64,000 nt of DNA from an uncultured Pelagibacteraceae bacterium (GCA_902572225.1 CACGFJ010000003.1:1-64000); one strand, 5' to 3'. Shown: positions 9,119-17,930, counted from the first letter of the stretch. Notes: a model not told the origin generated them from the letters alone. A program made the numbers and translations.

Positions 9119-9867
9119 TGAAAATATTAGTCGCTGTTAAAAGAGTTATTGATTACAACGTTCAAATACGAGTTAAAGAAGATGGCTCAGGTGTTGTTAC
9201 TGACAACGTTAAAATGTCAACAAATCCACCAGATGACAATGCGATAGAAGAAGCAGTAAAAATTAAAGAGGCTGGCAAAGCTAAAGAAATAGTTGCAATT
9301 ACAATTGGTGAAGAAAAAGCTCAAGAAACAGTTAGAAAAGCTTTAGCAGTTGGAGCGGATAGGGGAATACATGTCAAAGTTGATAATGTGATTGAACCAT
9401 TAGCAGTTTCAAAAATTTTAAAAAAAATTGTAGAAAAAGAAAATCCTGATTTAGTATTTATGGGAAAACAAGCAATTGATGATGACTGTAATCAAACTGG
9501 TCAGATGCTTGCAGCTTTATTAAATTGGCCTCAAGCAACTTTTGCATCTAAAATTGAAGTAAAAGATAATGCATTAGAGGTAACTCGTGAAATTGATGAA
9601 GGTTTGGAAACCATTGAAGTGAATGTTCCAGCAATTGTTACATGTGATTTAAGATTAAATGAACCAAGATATGCTTCACTTCCAAATATTATGAAAGCTA
9701 AGAAAAAACCAATAGAACAGATAAATGCTTCAGATTTAGGAGTTGATATTAATCCTAGAATCGAACAAATTAAAGTTGAAGAGCCACCAAAAAGAAAAGC
9801 TGGAATAAAAGTCGCTAGTGTTGAAGAATTGGTGCAAAAATTAAAAAATGAGGCTAAGGTAATTTAA
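9118..9867 (+). CDS. etfB: electron transfer flavoprotein, beta subunit
   Basis: The 249-residue protein has the EtfB hallmarks [15 protein letters not shown] at the N-terminus, the CxxAxEEA-like [11 protein letters not shown], the signature segment [19 protein letters not shown], and [21 protein letters not shown] near the C-terminus. It binds AMP and forms a heterodimer with EtfA. ATG overlaps the stop of the upstream dehydrogenase, its likely electron donor. Confidence 0.96.
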   Translation: MKILVAVKRVIDYNVQIRVKEDGSGVVTDNVKMSTNPPDDNAIEEAVKIKEAGKAKEIVAITIGEEKAQETVRKALAVGADRGIHVKVDNVIEPLAVSKILKKIVEKENPDLVFMGKQAIDDDCNQTGQMLAALLNWPQATFASKIEVKDNALEVTREIDEGLETIEVNVPAIVTCDLRLNEPRYASLPNIMKAKKKPIEQINASDLGVDINPRIEQIKVEEPPKRKAGIKVASVEELVQKLKNEAKVI

Positions 9868-10821
9868 ATGTCGGTATTATTAATTGCAGAACATAACAAT
9901 AAAGAAGTAAGACCATTTACATATAATGCTATTACAGCAGCTTCTCAAATAAACGAGGATCTTCATGTTTTGGTTTTAGGTCATCAAGCTGATGATGTTG
10001 CAAAATCTTTATCTGAAGTTCCAAGTGTAAAAAAAGTTATTCATGTCGATAATGAGATTTACGAAAACTATATCGCAGAAAATTATACATCAGCAATAAT
10101 CAAGCATGCAGAAAATTATTCACACATTGTAAGCTCAGCAAATACATTTGGCAAAAATTTAATGCCAAGAATCGCAGCATTACTAGATACGTCTCAAGTA
10201 AGCGATATAATTAAAGTTATTTCTGAAGATACTTTTTTAAGACCAATTTATGCAGGAAATGCTTTTGCTACGGTTAAAAGTAATGACAAAAAAAAATGTG
10301 TTACTATAAGACCGACGTCATTTGATCCTGCTGATAAGAGTGGTGGATCTGCTGAAATTACAAAATCTGATCCAGCAGAAGCTAGTTCATCTACTAAATT
10401 TCTAAAGAAAGAAGAAGTTAAGTCAGACAGACCAGAGCTTGGAACAGCCAGAATAGTAATTTCTGGTGGCAGAGGAATGCAAAATGGTGAAAATTTCAAA
10501 TTAATCAGTGATATTGCTGATAAACTTAATGCAGCAATTGGAGCATCAAGAGCAGCAGTTGATGCAGGTTATATTACGAATGATCATCAAGTGGGACAAA
10601 CGGGAAAAGTTGTGGTTCCAGATTTATATATTGCAGTTGGAATTTCAGGTGCGATACAGCACTTAGCAGGAATGAAAGAAAGTAAAGTTATTGTAGCTAT
10701 AAATAAAGACGGTGAAGCTCCAATTTTTAGTGTCGCAGATTACGGATTAGAAGCAGATCTTTTTGAGGCGCTTCCTCAGTTTTTGTCAGAATTGAACAAA
10801 TTAAACACTATACAAAAATAG
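9868..10821 (+). CDS. etfA: electron transfer flavoprotein, alpha subunit
   Basis: The 317-residue protein has the C-terminal FAD-binding domain of EtfA: IVISGGRGMQNGENF, AAIGASRAAVDAGY, GQTGKVVVPDLYIAVGISGAIQH and the KDGEAPIFSVADYGLEADLFEALP ending. FAD here accepts electrons from dehydrogenases and passes them to ETF-quinone oxidoreductase, encoded next. It abuts etfB directly. Confidence 0.96.
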   Translation: MSVLLIAEHNNKEVRPFTYNAITAASQINEDLHVLVLGHQADDVAKSLSEVPSVKKVIHVDNEIYENYIAENYTSAIIKHAENYSHIVSSANTFGKNLMPRIAALLDTSQVSDIIKVISEDTFLRPIYAGNAFATVKSNDKKKCVTIRPTSFDPADKSGGSAEITKSDPAEASSSTKFLKKEEVKSDRPELGTARIVISGGRGMQNGENFKLISDIADKLNAAIGASRAAVDAGYITNDHQVGQTGKVVVPDLYIAVGISGAIQHLAGMKESKVIVAINKDGEAPIFSVADYGLEADLFEALPQFLSELNKLNTIQK

Positions 10822-10845
10822 CAAATACTGTAAGAAATTATCATT

Positions 10846-12465
10846 ATGTCCAGAGAAGTGATGGAATACGATGTTGTCATCGTAGGTGGCGGACCATCAG
10901 GACTTTCAACTGCAATTAAATTAAAGCAGTTAAATCCAGATATTAATGTCTGCCTTTTAGAGAAAGCATCTGAAATAGGTGCACATATTTTATCAGGGAA
11001 CGTGTTTGAAACACGTGCTTTAGACGAACTAATACCTAATTGGAAAGAATTAAATGCTCCAATTAAAACAAAAGTTACAAAAGAAAAATTTTTATTTTTA
11101 GGAAAACAAAAATCATTAAGTTGGCCAACATGGTTGCTTCCCAAGGTTCAACAAAATCATAATAATTATATTATAAGTCTTGCAAATCTTTGCAGATGGT
11201 TAGCAGAGCAGGCTGAGGGATTAGGAGTTGAAATATTTCCAGGATTTCCAGCAAGTGAAGTTTTATATAATGATGATGGATCAGTTAAAGGTATTGCAAC
11301 CCAAGATATGGGTATCGACAAAGAGGGAAATAAAAAAGATACTTATGAACCAGGAATGGAATTACATGCAAAAGTTACAGTATTTGCAGAAGGATGCAGA
11401 GGTCACTTAGGAAAAGAATTAATTAAGAAGTTTGAGTTGGATAAAGGCAAAAATCCTCAACAATATGGAATTGGTTTTAAAGAAATTTGGGAGATAGATG
11501 AAAAAAATCATACAGAAGGTTTAGTAATTCATACTGCTGGATGGCCTTTAGACAATAATACCTACGGTGGAAGTTTTATGTATCATGCGGAAAATAAACA
11601 AGTTTTTCTTGGTTACGTAATTGGATTAGATTACCAAAATCCTCATCTCTCACCTTTTGATGAATTCCAAAGATTTAAAACCCATCCAGATATAAAAAAA
11701 ATAATTGAAGGTGGAAAAAGAATTTCTTATGGCGCAAGAGCTTTAATTGAGGGAGGAATACAGAGTTTACCTCAGATGTTTATGCCAGGTGCTTTGTTAG
11801 TTGGATGTGATGCGGGAACATTAAATATGCCTAAAATAAAAGGGTCTCATACTGCAATGAAGAGTGGAATGATCGCTGCTGAAACAATTTATGATCATCT
11901 TACAAAAAATATAAATTTATCTTCATATGAACAAAAATTTAAAGAAAGTTGGGTTTACAAAGAATTATATGAGGCAAGAAATGTAAAACCAAGTTTCTCT
12001 TGGGGTTTAATTCTAGGTATATTATTTACTGGAATTGACCAGATTTTATTTAGAGGAAAGCTTCCTTTCACATTAAAACATAAACATGCTGATCATGAAG
12101 CTCTAAAACCAGCAAATAAAATGCCAAAAATTGATTATCCTAAGCCTGATAACGTTATTACTTTTGATAAAACTAGTTCGGTTTATTTAACGGGTACAAT
12201 TCATGATGATAATCAACCAGTGCATTTAAAACTTAAAGATCCAGATTTGCCTATAAAATATACTTTAGAGAAATTTGATGAGCCCGCACAAAGATATTGT
12301 CCAGCAGGAGTTTATGAAGTTCAAGAAGTAAATTCTGTTCAAAAATTTGTAATCAATGCTCAAAATTGCATACATTGTAAAACGTGTGATATTAAAGAAC
12401 CGTCTCAAAATATTACTTGGGTAACCCCAGAAGGTGGAGGCGGACCTAAATACGGAAATATGTAA
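10846..12465 (+). CDS. electron transfer flavoprotein-ubiquinone oxidoreductase
   Basis: The 539-residue protein has an N-terminal FAD motif (VVIVGGGPSGLSTAIKLKQ), the AHILSGNVFE and IGFKEIWEI segments of ETF-QO, LLVGCDAGTLNMPKIKGSHTA, and a C-terminal 4Fe-4S domain with RYCPAGVYE and CIHCKTCDIK cysteines before the final WVTPEGGGGPKYGNM. It passes ETF electrons into the membrane quinone pool. A second possible start is the ATG at 10861. It completes the dehydrogenase-ETF-quinone chain in one operon. Confidence 0.95.
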   Translation: MSREVMEYDVVIVGGGPSGLSTAIKLKQLNPDINVCLLEKASEIGAHILSGNVFETRALDELIPNWKELNAPIKTKVTKEKFLFLGKQKSLSWPTWLLPKVQQNHNNYIISLANLCRWLAEQAEGLGVEIFPGFPASEVLYNDDGSVKGIATQDMGIDKEGNKKDTYEPGMELHAKVTVFAEGCRGHLGKELIKKFELDKGKNPQQYGIGFKEIWEIDEKNHTEGLVIHTAGWPLDNNTYGGSFMYHAENKQVFLGYVIGLDYQNPHLSPFDEFQRFKTHPDIKKIIEGGKRISYGARALIEGGIQSLPQMFMPGALLVGCDAGTLNMPKIKGSHTAMKSGMIAAETIYDHLTKNINLSSYEQKFKESWVYKELYEARNVKPSFSWGLILGILFTGIDQILFRGKLPFTLKHKHADHEALKPANKMPKIDYPKPDNVITFDKTSSVYLTGTIHDDNQPVHLKLKDPDLPIKYTLEKFDEPAQRYCPAGVYEVQEVNSVQKFVINAQNCIHCKTCDIKEPSQNITWVTPEGGGGPKYGNM

Positions 12466-12840
12466 TTAAGATAAATCGATTGCGAACTTTTTTAAAGTTT
12501 CAATTGGAATAAGTTTCAAAGTGTTTTTGTGAGTTTTTTTTAAATAAATAGGACATCCTTTTCCCGCTTCTAAAGCTCTAGCATACCAACCTGCACACAC
12601 ACACCAACTATCTCCATCTTTTAAACCCGGAAAACCAAACTCAGGATGAGGTGTAACTAAATCATTCCCTGCTTCTTTGCACCATTCTAAAAATTCAGTA
12701 TTTACTTTTGCACAAACAGTGTGAACACCATGATCATTTTCATCTGTATTACAACATCCGTCTCTATACCATCCTGTCAAAGGGTCATTAGAGCATAACT
12801 CCAAATCTTCATCTAAAACATTTTTTTGTTTATCAGCCAT
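12466..12840 (-). CDS. DUF2237 family protein
   Basis: The 124-residue protein has the conserved core of DUF2237: NDPLTGWYRDGCCNT, DHGVHTVCAKV, FLEWCKEAGNDL and DSWCVCAGWYARA. It is cysteine-rich; function unknown. Its stop abuts that of ETF-QO (convergent, TAATTA), and its start overlaps the upstream oxygenase gene. Confidence 0.88.
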   Translation of the reverse strand: MADKQKNVLDEDLELCSNDPLTGWYRDGCCNTDENDHGVHTVCAKVNTEFLEWCKEAGNDLVTPHPEFGFPGLKDGDSWCVCAGWYARALEAGKGCPIYLKKTHKNTLKLIPIETLKKFAIDLS

Positions 12841-13441
12841 GAAATAATTCTGTTAATTTTTTATCAATATCTATGTTAAATGAAAAAGATCTTCTTTCAC
12901 CGTCAGATTTAAATGGATATGCAGTATGCATTAAATTATTTGGGAACAAAATAAGATCGCCAACTTTTGGTTTATGATTAAATATAGAATTATTTAAAAA
13001 AGATTTAGAGCCATAAATAAAATCAATGGTTCCGTTAGTTTTTATTTTCTTGTTTCCTTTTGTTAAATTATTTGGAATTTTCAAATAACCAACTCCAGAA
13101 ACATTACCATCATGGAAATGAATAGGATTGTAATCATTTTTAAATTGTCTTACAACCCATAAATTCTTAATTTTAATATTTTTTGACTTCTTATTAAGAT
13201 TTTTTTTTAAATATTGATTAACAGATTTAGAAATAAAACTTTTTAAATTTTTTTTTATAAATTTATTTTTTAATTCAATTTCTTGCTCAACTTGACCTAC
13301 CAATTTTTTTGAATAGTCACTTGATTTTGATTTTTTTTTATCTTTAATAATACTTTCAACTTCATCATTAATTTTTTTTACCAAGTTTAATGGAATTTTA
13401 ATAACAGCAATTTTTGGTCCAAACGGACTTAAAACTTTCAT
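12833..13441 (-). CDS. putative 2OG-Fe(II) oxygenase
   Basis: I start at the internal ATG at 13441 (MKVLSPFGPKIAVIKIP), giving 202 residues, because the longer frame would overlap hisI by about 70 bases with a poly-lysine leader. The C-terminal half contains NPIHFHDG with a candidate HxD iron pair, GYLKIP, KVGDLILFPNNLMHTAYPF with the distal histidine, and GERRSFSFNI with the 2-oxoglutarate arginine. This pattern matches the putative 2OG-Fe(II) oxygenase family (PF13759 type). Substrate unknown. It overlaps the DUF2237 start by 8 bases. Confidence 0.75.
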   Translation of the reverse strand: MKVLSPFGPKIAVIKIPLNLVKKINDEVESIIKDKKKSKSSDYSKKLVGQVEQEIELKNKFIKKNLKSFISKSVNQYLKKNLNKKSKNIKIKNLWVVRQFKNDYNPIHFHDGNVSGVGYLKIPNNLTKGNKKIKTNGTIDFIYGSKSFLNNSIFNHKPKVGDLILFPNNLMHTAYPFKSDGERRSFSFNIDIDKKLTELFHG

Positions 13442-13448
13442 CAATTTT

Positions 13449-13937
13449 TTATATTTTTGTTGGATTAGGTTGTCCTTTATAAACAACCTCTGGATCAAAT
13501 TTTTTTTCTTCTTCTTCAAATTTCATTTCGATTTGTCTTGCATTATCAATTTTTCCCAAAGGAACAGATCTATAAAAACAGGATCTGTACCCAACGTGGC
13601 AACTAGAGCCTTCGCCAATATCTACAGTCATCCAAACTGCATCTTGATCATCATCAATTCGAATCTCTTTTACTTTTTGAACAAATCCACTTGTTTTTCC
13701 TTTATGCCAAATTGATTGTCTTGATCTGCTCCAGTAATGAGCTTCTTTAGTTTCAATAGTTAATTTGAATGCTTCCACATTCATATACCCATGCATTAAT
13801 ATTTCTTTTGTTTTTGAGCATGTTGTAATGACTGGAATCAATCCATCATTATCGAATTTAGGAGATAAAAGCTTGCCTTCTTCTATTTCTGCTACATTTT
13901 CTCTTTTTTTAAACATATATGTGGAATTATCTAACAT
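13449..13937 (-). CDS. hisI: phosphoribosyl-AMP cyclohydrolase
   Basis: The 162-residue protein carries the HisI motifs MHGYMNVEAFKLTIETKEAHYWSRSRQSIWHKG, in order: GYMN, WSRSRQSIWHKGKTSG, the acidic IDDDQDA metal segment, and SCHVGYRSCFYR with metal-binding cysteines. It opens the ring of phosphoribosyl-AMP in histidine biosynthesis. It is the single-domain form with no HisE fusion. A second start, at M8 (13916), is possible. Divergent from folE. Confidence 0.93.
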   Translation of the reverse strand: MLDNSTYMFKKRENVAEIEEGKLLSPKFDNDGLIPVITTCSKTKEILMHGYMNVEAFKLTIETKEAHYWSRSRQSIWHKGKTSGFVQKVKEIRIDDDQDAVWMTVDIGEGSSCHVGYRSCFYRSVPLGKIDNARQIEMKFEEEEKKFDPEVVYKGQPNPTKI

Positions 13938-13994
13938 AATAATAAATATATTAAATATTTTAAAATTAAGGTTTTATATATATAAAAGCACGTC

Positions 13995-14597
13995 ATGAAA
14001 TTAGTAAAAAACGAAAACGAAAAAAAAATTAATGAAGTAACAGACAAAGAAGCCGAAGAAGCTTTTGTCAAAATCCTTAAATGGTTAGGTGAAGACCCTA
14101 CTAGAGAAGGTTTATTAGAAACTCCAAAGAGAGTTACAAAAGCATTTAAAGAATATTTCAAAGGCTACAAAGAAGATCCAAAAGCAGTTTTAGATAAAAC
14201 ATTTGGTGATGTTGAAGGCTATAGCGATATGGTTGTTCAAAAAAATATCTCAGTCCAAAGTCATTGCGAACATCACATGGCACCAATTATAGGAATTGCT
14301 CATGTAGCATACATTCCAAATCAAAGAGTTGTAGGATTAAGCAAAATAGCAAGAGTAGTAGAAGTATTTTCTAAAAGATTACAAACACAAGAAAGATTAA
14401 CTGTTCAGATCGCTAATACTTTAATGGAGTCTTTGGATGCAAAAGGTGTTGCGGTAACAATAGATTCAACTCATCAGTGTATGACTATGAGAGGTATAAA
14501 AAAAGAGCAAGCTACTACAGTTACAAATTTTTATCTTGGACAGTTTAAAGACGATTTAAGTTATCAAAATAGATATTTGCGATTTATTGCAAAATAA
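13995..14597 (+). CDS. folE: GTP cyclohydrolase I
   Basis: The 200-residue protein has LGEDPTREGLLETPKRV, the zinc-site SHCEHHMAPI, VGLSKIARVVE, QERLTVQIA and THQCMTMRG with the third zinc ligand. It converts GTP to dihydroneopterin triphosphate, the first step of folate synthesis, relevant here because folate accepts C1 units from the two dimethylglycine-dehydrogenase-type enzymes. It is divergent from hisI across 57 bases. Confidence 0.96.
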   Translation: MKLVKNENEKKINEVTDKEAEEAFVKILKWLGEDPTREGLLETPKRVTKAFKEYFKGYKEDPKAVLDKTFGDVEGYSDMVVQKNISVQSHCEHHMAPIIGIAHVAYIPNQRVVGLSKIARVVEVFSKRLQTQERLTVQIANTLMESLDAKGVAVTIDSTHQCMTMRGIKKEQATTVTNFYLGQFKDDLSYQNRYLRFIAK

Positions 14598-14612
14598 TAT
14601 TTACTGATAAAC

Positions 14613-15614
14613 ATGGCGGACTCATTTAAAGCAGTTGTAATAAACAATCAGAACGAAAATTTTACAAGAGAAGTCAAAGAATTAAGTTTAGACCATTTTA
14701 AAGATGGAGAGGTGCTAGTTAAGATAGATTATTCTGATCTTAATTGGAAAGATGCAATGATACTAAAAGATGGTGGTAAGTTAGTGAAAGAGTATCCAAG
14801 AATACCTGGCATTGATTTTTCTGGAACTGTTGCACAAGGTGATGGTGAAGAATTTAAAGAAGGAGACAGAGTTATATTAACAGGTTGCAGAGCAGGTGAA
14901 CTTTTTGATGGTGGATATTCTCAATACGCAAAAGTTAAAAAGGATCATATTACAAAAACACCTGAAGGTATGACAAATAAACAAGCTATGATTTTAGGAA
15001 CTGCTGGTCTTACTGGTTTATTATGTGCTTTTGCAGTTAAAGCAAGAGAGGAACTATTGATGCAGTCAAAAGTTAATGATGTATTAGTAACTGGTTCTAC
15101 AGGAGGTGTTGGAATGGTGGCAGTAATGGTTCTTGCTAAAATGGGAATTAACGTTACAGCGATAACTGGTAAACCAGATAAAGCAGATTATCTAAAAGAA
15201 CTTGGCGCTAAAAACGTTATAGATCGTAAAGAATTTGAGGGTGAAGCAAGATTAATAGATAAAGGAACATGGGATGGTGTTGTAGATACTGTGGGTGGTA
15301 ACATTTTATCTAATGCAATAGCTCAAACTAAACCAAAAGGAATTGTTGCTATATGTGGAAATGCTAGTGGCAATAAATTAAATACTTCAGTAATTCCATT
15401 TATTTTAAGAGCAGTCAAATTATGGGGAGTGGACTCGGTTAATATCAGTAAAAAAAGAAAAGAGTTTGTATGGGGGGAATTTCCTGCTTTGCTAGATTTT
15501 AATATTTTAGAAAAATCAGTAAATACTATTGGATTAGATGAATTATTAAATGTCTATCCTGATATATTAAAAGGAAATTTAAAAAATAAAATTGTAGTGG
15601 ATGTAAATAAATAA
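14613..15614 (+). CDS. YhdH/AcuI-type NADPH oxidoreductase (acrylyl-CoA reductase family)
   Basis: The 333-residue zinc-less medium-chain dehydrogenase has the YhdH/YhfP features DYSDLNWKDAMI, PRIPGIDFSGTV, DGGYSQYAKVKKD, TAGLTGLLCAFA, the NADPH loop TGSTGGVGMVA, and a GVDSVNISKKRK segment. AcuI members reduce acrylyl-CoA to propionyl-CoA in DMSP catabolism. No dmdA or DMSP lyase is adjacent, so the substrate is not proven. The LysR gene follows with a one-base overlap and may regulate it. Confidence 0.85.
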   Translation: MADSFKAVVINNQNENFTREVKELSLDHFKDGEVLVKIDYSDLNWKDAMILKDGGKLVKEYPRIPGIDFSGTVAQGDGEEFKEGDRVILTGCRAGELFDGGYSQYAKVKKDHITKTPEGMTNKQAMILGTAGLTGLLCAFAVKAREELLMQSKVNDVLVTGSTGGVGMVAVMVLAKMGINVTAITGKPDKADYLKELGAKNVIDRKEFEGEARLIDKGTWDGVVDTVGGNILSNAIAQTKPKGIVAICGNASGNKLNTSVIPFILRAVKLWGVDSVNISKKRKEFVWGEFPALLDFNILEKSVNTIGLDELLNVYPDILKGNLKNKIVVDVNK

Positions 15615-16504
15615 TGGATTGGGATAAATTAAAGATTTTTCATGCAGTTGCTGAGGCAGGTAGCTTTACTAGTGCAACAGTAATTCTAAATCTAAGTCAA
15701 TCTGCAATTAGTAGACAAATTCAATCTTTAGAAGATGACTTAAAAGTTAAGTTATTTGAGAGACATGCTAGAGGATTAACTCTTACAGAAAATGGAGAAT
15801 ATGTATTTAAAACAGCTCATGAAGTTATCTCCAAATTAAAAGAGGTAGAAACAACTTTAGGAGACAAAAAAACCAAACCTTCTGGAAAATTATCAGTAAC
15901 AACTGTAGTAAGTTTTGGAACAACCTGGTTAACACCAAGAATACAAGAATTTATGCAACTTAATCCTGAAATTGAGGTTGAACTGATATTTGATGATAGA
16001 GAACTAGATTTAAGCACAAGACAAGCGGATATTGGTATATTTATGAGAAGACCAAAACAGCTAAACTATATTCAAAAAAAGCTTATTGATATCAACTACC
16101 ATATCTATGGATCACCAAAATACTTAGAAAAACATGGATATCCTAAGACAATTAATGATTTAAATAAGCACAACTTTATTTCATTTGGTAGAGGAGCTCC
16201 ATCTCCTGTTTATAATCCAGATTGGGCACTAAAACTTGGAATGAAAGATAATAAAAAAAGAAAAACTGTAATGAGAGTGAATAGTGTTTATGGTTTACTA
16301 TTAGCTGTTCAAAGCGGTGTAGGGCTAGCTGCAATTCCAGATTACTTGACTGTGAAACAACCAAATATTGTTAAAGTTTTACCAAGCGTTCAAGGTCCAA
16401 CTACTGAGGCACACTTTGTATATCCTCAATCACTTAAAAATGTTGCTAGAGTTCAAGCTTTCAGGAACTTCCTTTACAGTAAAATTTCTGAGTGGGAATT
16501 TTAA
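15614..16504 (+). CDS. LysR family transcriptional regulator
   Basis: The 296-residue protein has an N-terminal winged helix-turn-helix (LKIFHAVAEAGSFTSAT, LSQSAISRQIQSLEDDL, LFERHARGLTLTENGEY) and a periplasmic-binding-like effector domain from about residue 90. It overlaps the AcuI-like gene by one base, which is unusual because LysR genes are often divergent from their targets. The effector is unknown. Confidence 0.94.
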   Translation: MDWDKLKIFHAVAEAGSFTSATVILNLSQSAISRQIQSLEDDLKVKLFERHARGLTLTENGEYVFKTAHEVISKLKEVETTLGDKKTKPSGKLSVTTVVSFGTTWLTPRIQEFMQLNPEIEVELIFDDRELDLSTRQADIGIFMRRPKQLNYIQKKLIDINYHIYGSPKYLEKHGYPKTINDLNKHNFISFGRGAPSPVYNPDWALKLGMKDNKKRKTVMRVNSVYGLLLAVQSGVGLAAIPDYLTVKQPNIVKVLPSVQGPTTEAHFVYPQSLKNVARVQAFRNFLYSKISEWEF

Positions 16505-16538
16505 ATAAATCATCAAAAAAAACAGTACTAATTGCAAT

Positions 16539-16575
16539 TGATTATCAATTGCGACAATATTGCAATTGATAATCA
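16539..16575. promoter_or_regulatory. perfect 14-bp inverted repeat upstream of iron uptake operon
   Basis: Left arm 16539-16552 (TGATTATCAATTGC) and right arm 16562-16575 are perfect inverted complements separated by 9 bases. The repeat is AT-rich with no T tract and starts 34 bases after the LysR stop, so it is more likely a dimeric regulator site than a terminator, though a bidirectional terminator role is not excluded. The right arm merges into a Fur-like sequence. Confidence 0.6.
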
Positions 16576-16597
16576 TTTTCATTGAGAATAGTTATCA
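16568..16597. promoter_or_regulatory. Fur-like operator sequences
   Basis: From 16568, GATAATCATTTTCATTGAG matches the classical 19-base Fur box at 13 positions by my count. Overlapping it at 16583-16597 is TGAGAAT-A-GTTATCA, a 7-1-7 inverted repeat two changes from the Fur consensus TGATAAT-N-ATTATCA. The site lies about 55-80 bases upstream of the iron-binding protein start, where a Fur-family repressor would act. Confidence 0.6.
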
Positions 16598-16650
16598 TCC
16601 GCATTGCAGGACAAATTACGTTTAATATAAATATAAATTTAAGGAGTAGA

Positions 16651-17673
16651 ATGAGAAAATTAACAATAATTTCATTGTTTTTTGCTTTAATTTCAAGTTT
16701 TACGATTGCAGCTGAGGTCAATATTTTTAGTGCAAGACACTATGATTCTGACATTCAATTATATGAAAAGTTCACAGCAGCAACAGGAATTAAAGTAAAC
16801 GTAGTATCAGGTAAAGATAAAGCCCTGCAGAAAAGAATTACTGAAGAGGGAGCAGATTGTGTTGGAGATTTATACATCACAGCTGATGCTGGAAGACTAG
16901 GTGCATTTGCAGCAAAAGGAATGATGCAAAATGCAGGCTGGTCAAAAGCTATTAAGGATGCCGTACCTGCACAATTTAGATCTGCAAAATGGACTGGAAT
17001 AGCTAAAAGAGCAAGAATAATTTATTATTCACCTGAAAGAGTAAATGCAAACGAACTTAATGGTATGACTTACGAAGGTCTAGCTGATCCAAAATGGAAA
17101 GGCAGATTAGTAATAAGAAAATCTAACAACATTTATAACCAATCTTTAGTTGCTTCACTTGTTAAGAATAATGGTAAAGCAAAAACCGCAGAATGGTCTA
17201 AAGCTGTTGTAGCAAACATGGCTAGAACTCCAAAAGGTAACGACCGTGCTCAAATCATGGCTGTTGCTGCAGGAGAAGCTGATATTGCTGTTGCAAACAC
17301 GTACTATCATGCGTTGATGTTATCCGGAAAAAAAGGTGCTGAACAACAAGAAGCAGCAAAAAAAGTAATGCCTTTTTTCCCGAATCAACAAGATAGAGGA
17401 ACGCACATTAATATTAGTGGAGCTGGTATGCTTAAACATGCACCAAACAAAGCTAATGCTGTAAAATTAGTTGAGTTTTTATTATCAACAGAGGCTCAAA
17501 ATCACATTGTAAATAATACTTTTGAGTATCCAATGATAGGTGGTGTAACACCTAATGATTTAGTTCCAGGTAAAGAAATGAACTTTGTAATGGATACTAA
17601 AACAAGTGTTAAGTCATACGGTGCAAAACAAGCAGATGCATTAGAAGTAATGTTAGCTGCTGGTTGGAAGTAA
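16651..17673 (+). CDS. iron(III) ABC transporter, periplasmic binding protein
   Basis: The 340-residue protein of the FbpA/FutA/AfuA family has a signal peptide with cleavage after about A21, then VNIFSARHYDSD, DLYITADAGRLG, and the iron-ligand tyrosine pair in NTYYHALML. I choose the ATG at 16651 because AAGGAG at 16641-16646 precedes it and the hydrophobic leader starts there; upstream in-frame codons fall in the operator region. It captures ferric iron in the periplasm for the downstream permease and ATPase. Iron-starvation induction of this operon is established in SAR11. Confidence 0.93.
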   Translation: MRKLTIISLFFALISSFTIAAEVNIFSARHYDSDIQLYEKFTAATGIKVNVVSGKDKALQKRITEEGADCVGDLYITADAGRLGAFAAKGMMQNAGWSKAIKDAVPAQFRSAKWTGIAKRARIIYYSPERVNANELNGMTYEGLADPKWKGRLVIRKSNNIYNQSLVASLVKNNGKAKTAEWSKAVVANMARTPKGNDRAQIMAVAAGEADIAVANTYYHALMLSGKKGAEQQEAAKKVMPFFPNQQDRGTHINISGAGMLKHAPNKANAVKLVEFLLSTEAQNHIVNNTFEYPMIGGVTPNDLVPGKEMNFVMDTKTSVKSYGAKQADALEVMLAAGWK

Positions 17674-17847
17674 ATGACAGCTGTTAAAAAAAAATTTACT
17701 ACGGAAGTTGATTATAATAAATCTACCAAAGCCTGTCCTGCATGTGCTTCGGAGTGTGAAAAAATCAATAAACGTGTAAATAATAGAAAATTGTCTGAAA
17801 TTAAAACTAAGGAGGTTCCGCATATCCTAAAAGTATTTAATTTTTGA
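17674..17847 (+). CDS. 57-residue cysteine-motif protein in iron operon
   Basis: This short frame begins immediately after the iron-binding protein stop. It encodes 57 residues, mostly lysine-rich, with a compact C21-x2-C24-x3-C28 cluster (ACPACASEC). No signal peptide or membrane segment is visible. The three-cysteine cluster could bind iron or zinc. Its position before the hairpin at 17861 means it would be transcribed with the abundant binding-protein message. Family not recognised; translation is inferred. Confidence 0.5.
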   Translation: MTAVKKKFTTEVDYNKSTKACPACASECEKINKRVNNRKLSEIKTKEVPHILKVFNF

Positions 17848-17860
17848 TTTTCTAAAGTTT

Positions 17861-17900
17861 GTGCCTATGGTTTGGTCTCCTAAACCATGGGCACTTTTGA
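17861..17900 (+). terminator. intercistronic hairpin, terminator or attenuator
   Basis: GTGCCTATGGTTT (17861-17873) pairs with 17882-17894 over 13 positions, one of them a G-T wobble, with an 8-base loop. TTTTGATTTT follows. It separates the binding-protein part of the iron operon from the permease and would partly end transcription or protect the upstream message. Confidence 0.75.
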
Positions 17901-17930
17901 TTTTCATGATTATAAGGCGGATTATAATAT

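Noticed and set aside
13442-13519. N-terminal extension of the 2OG-Fe(II) oxygenase
   Set aside because: The extension is a lysine-rich leader that lies inside hisI in another frame; the family-like start begins at MKVLSPFGP.
16582-16650. Upstream start for the iron-binding protein
   Set aside because: The stretch overlaps the Fur-like operator, and a ribosome-binding site and signal peptide begin at 16651.
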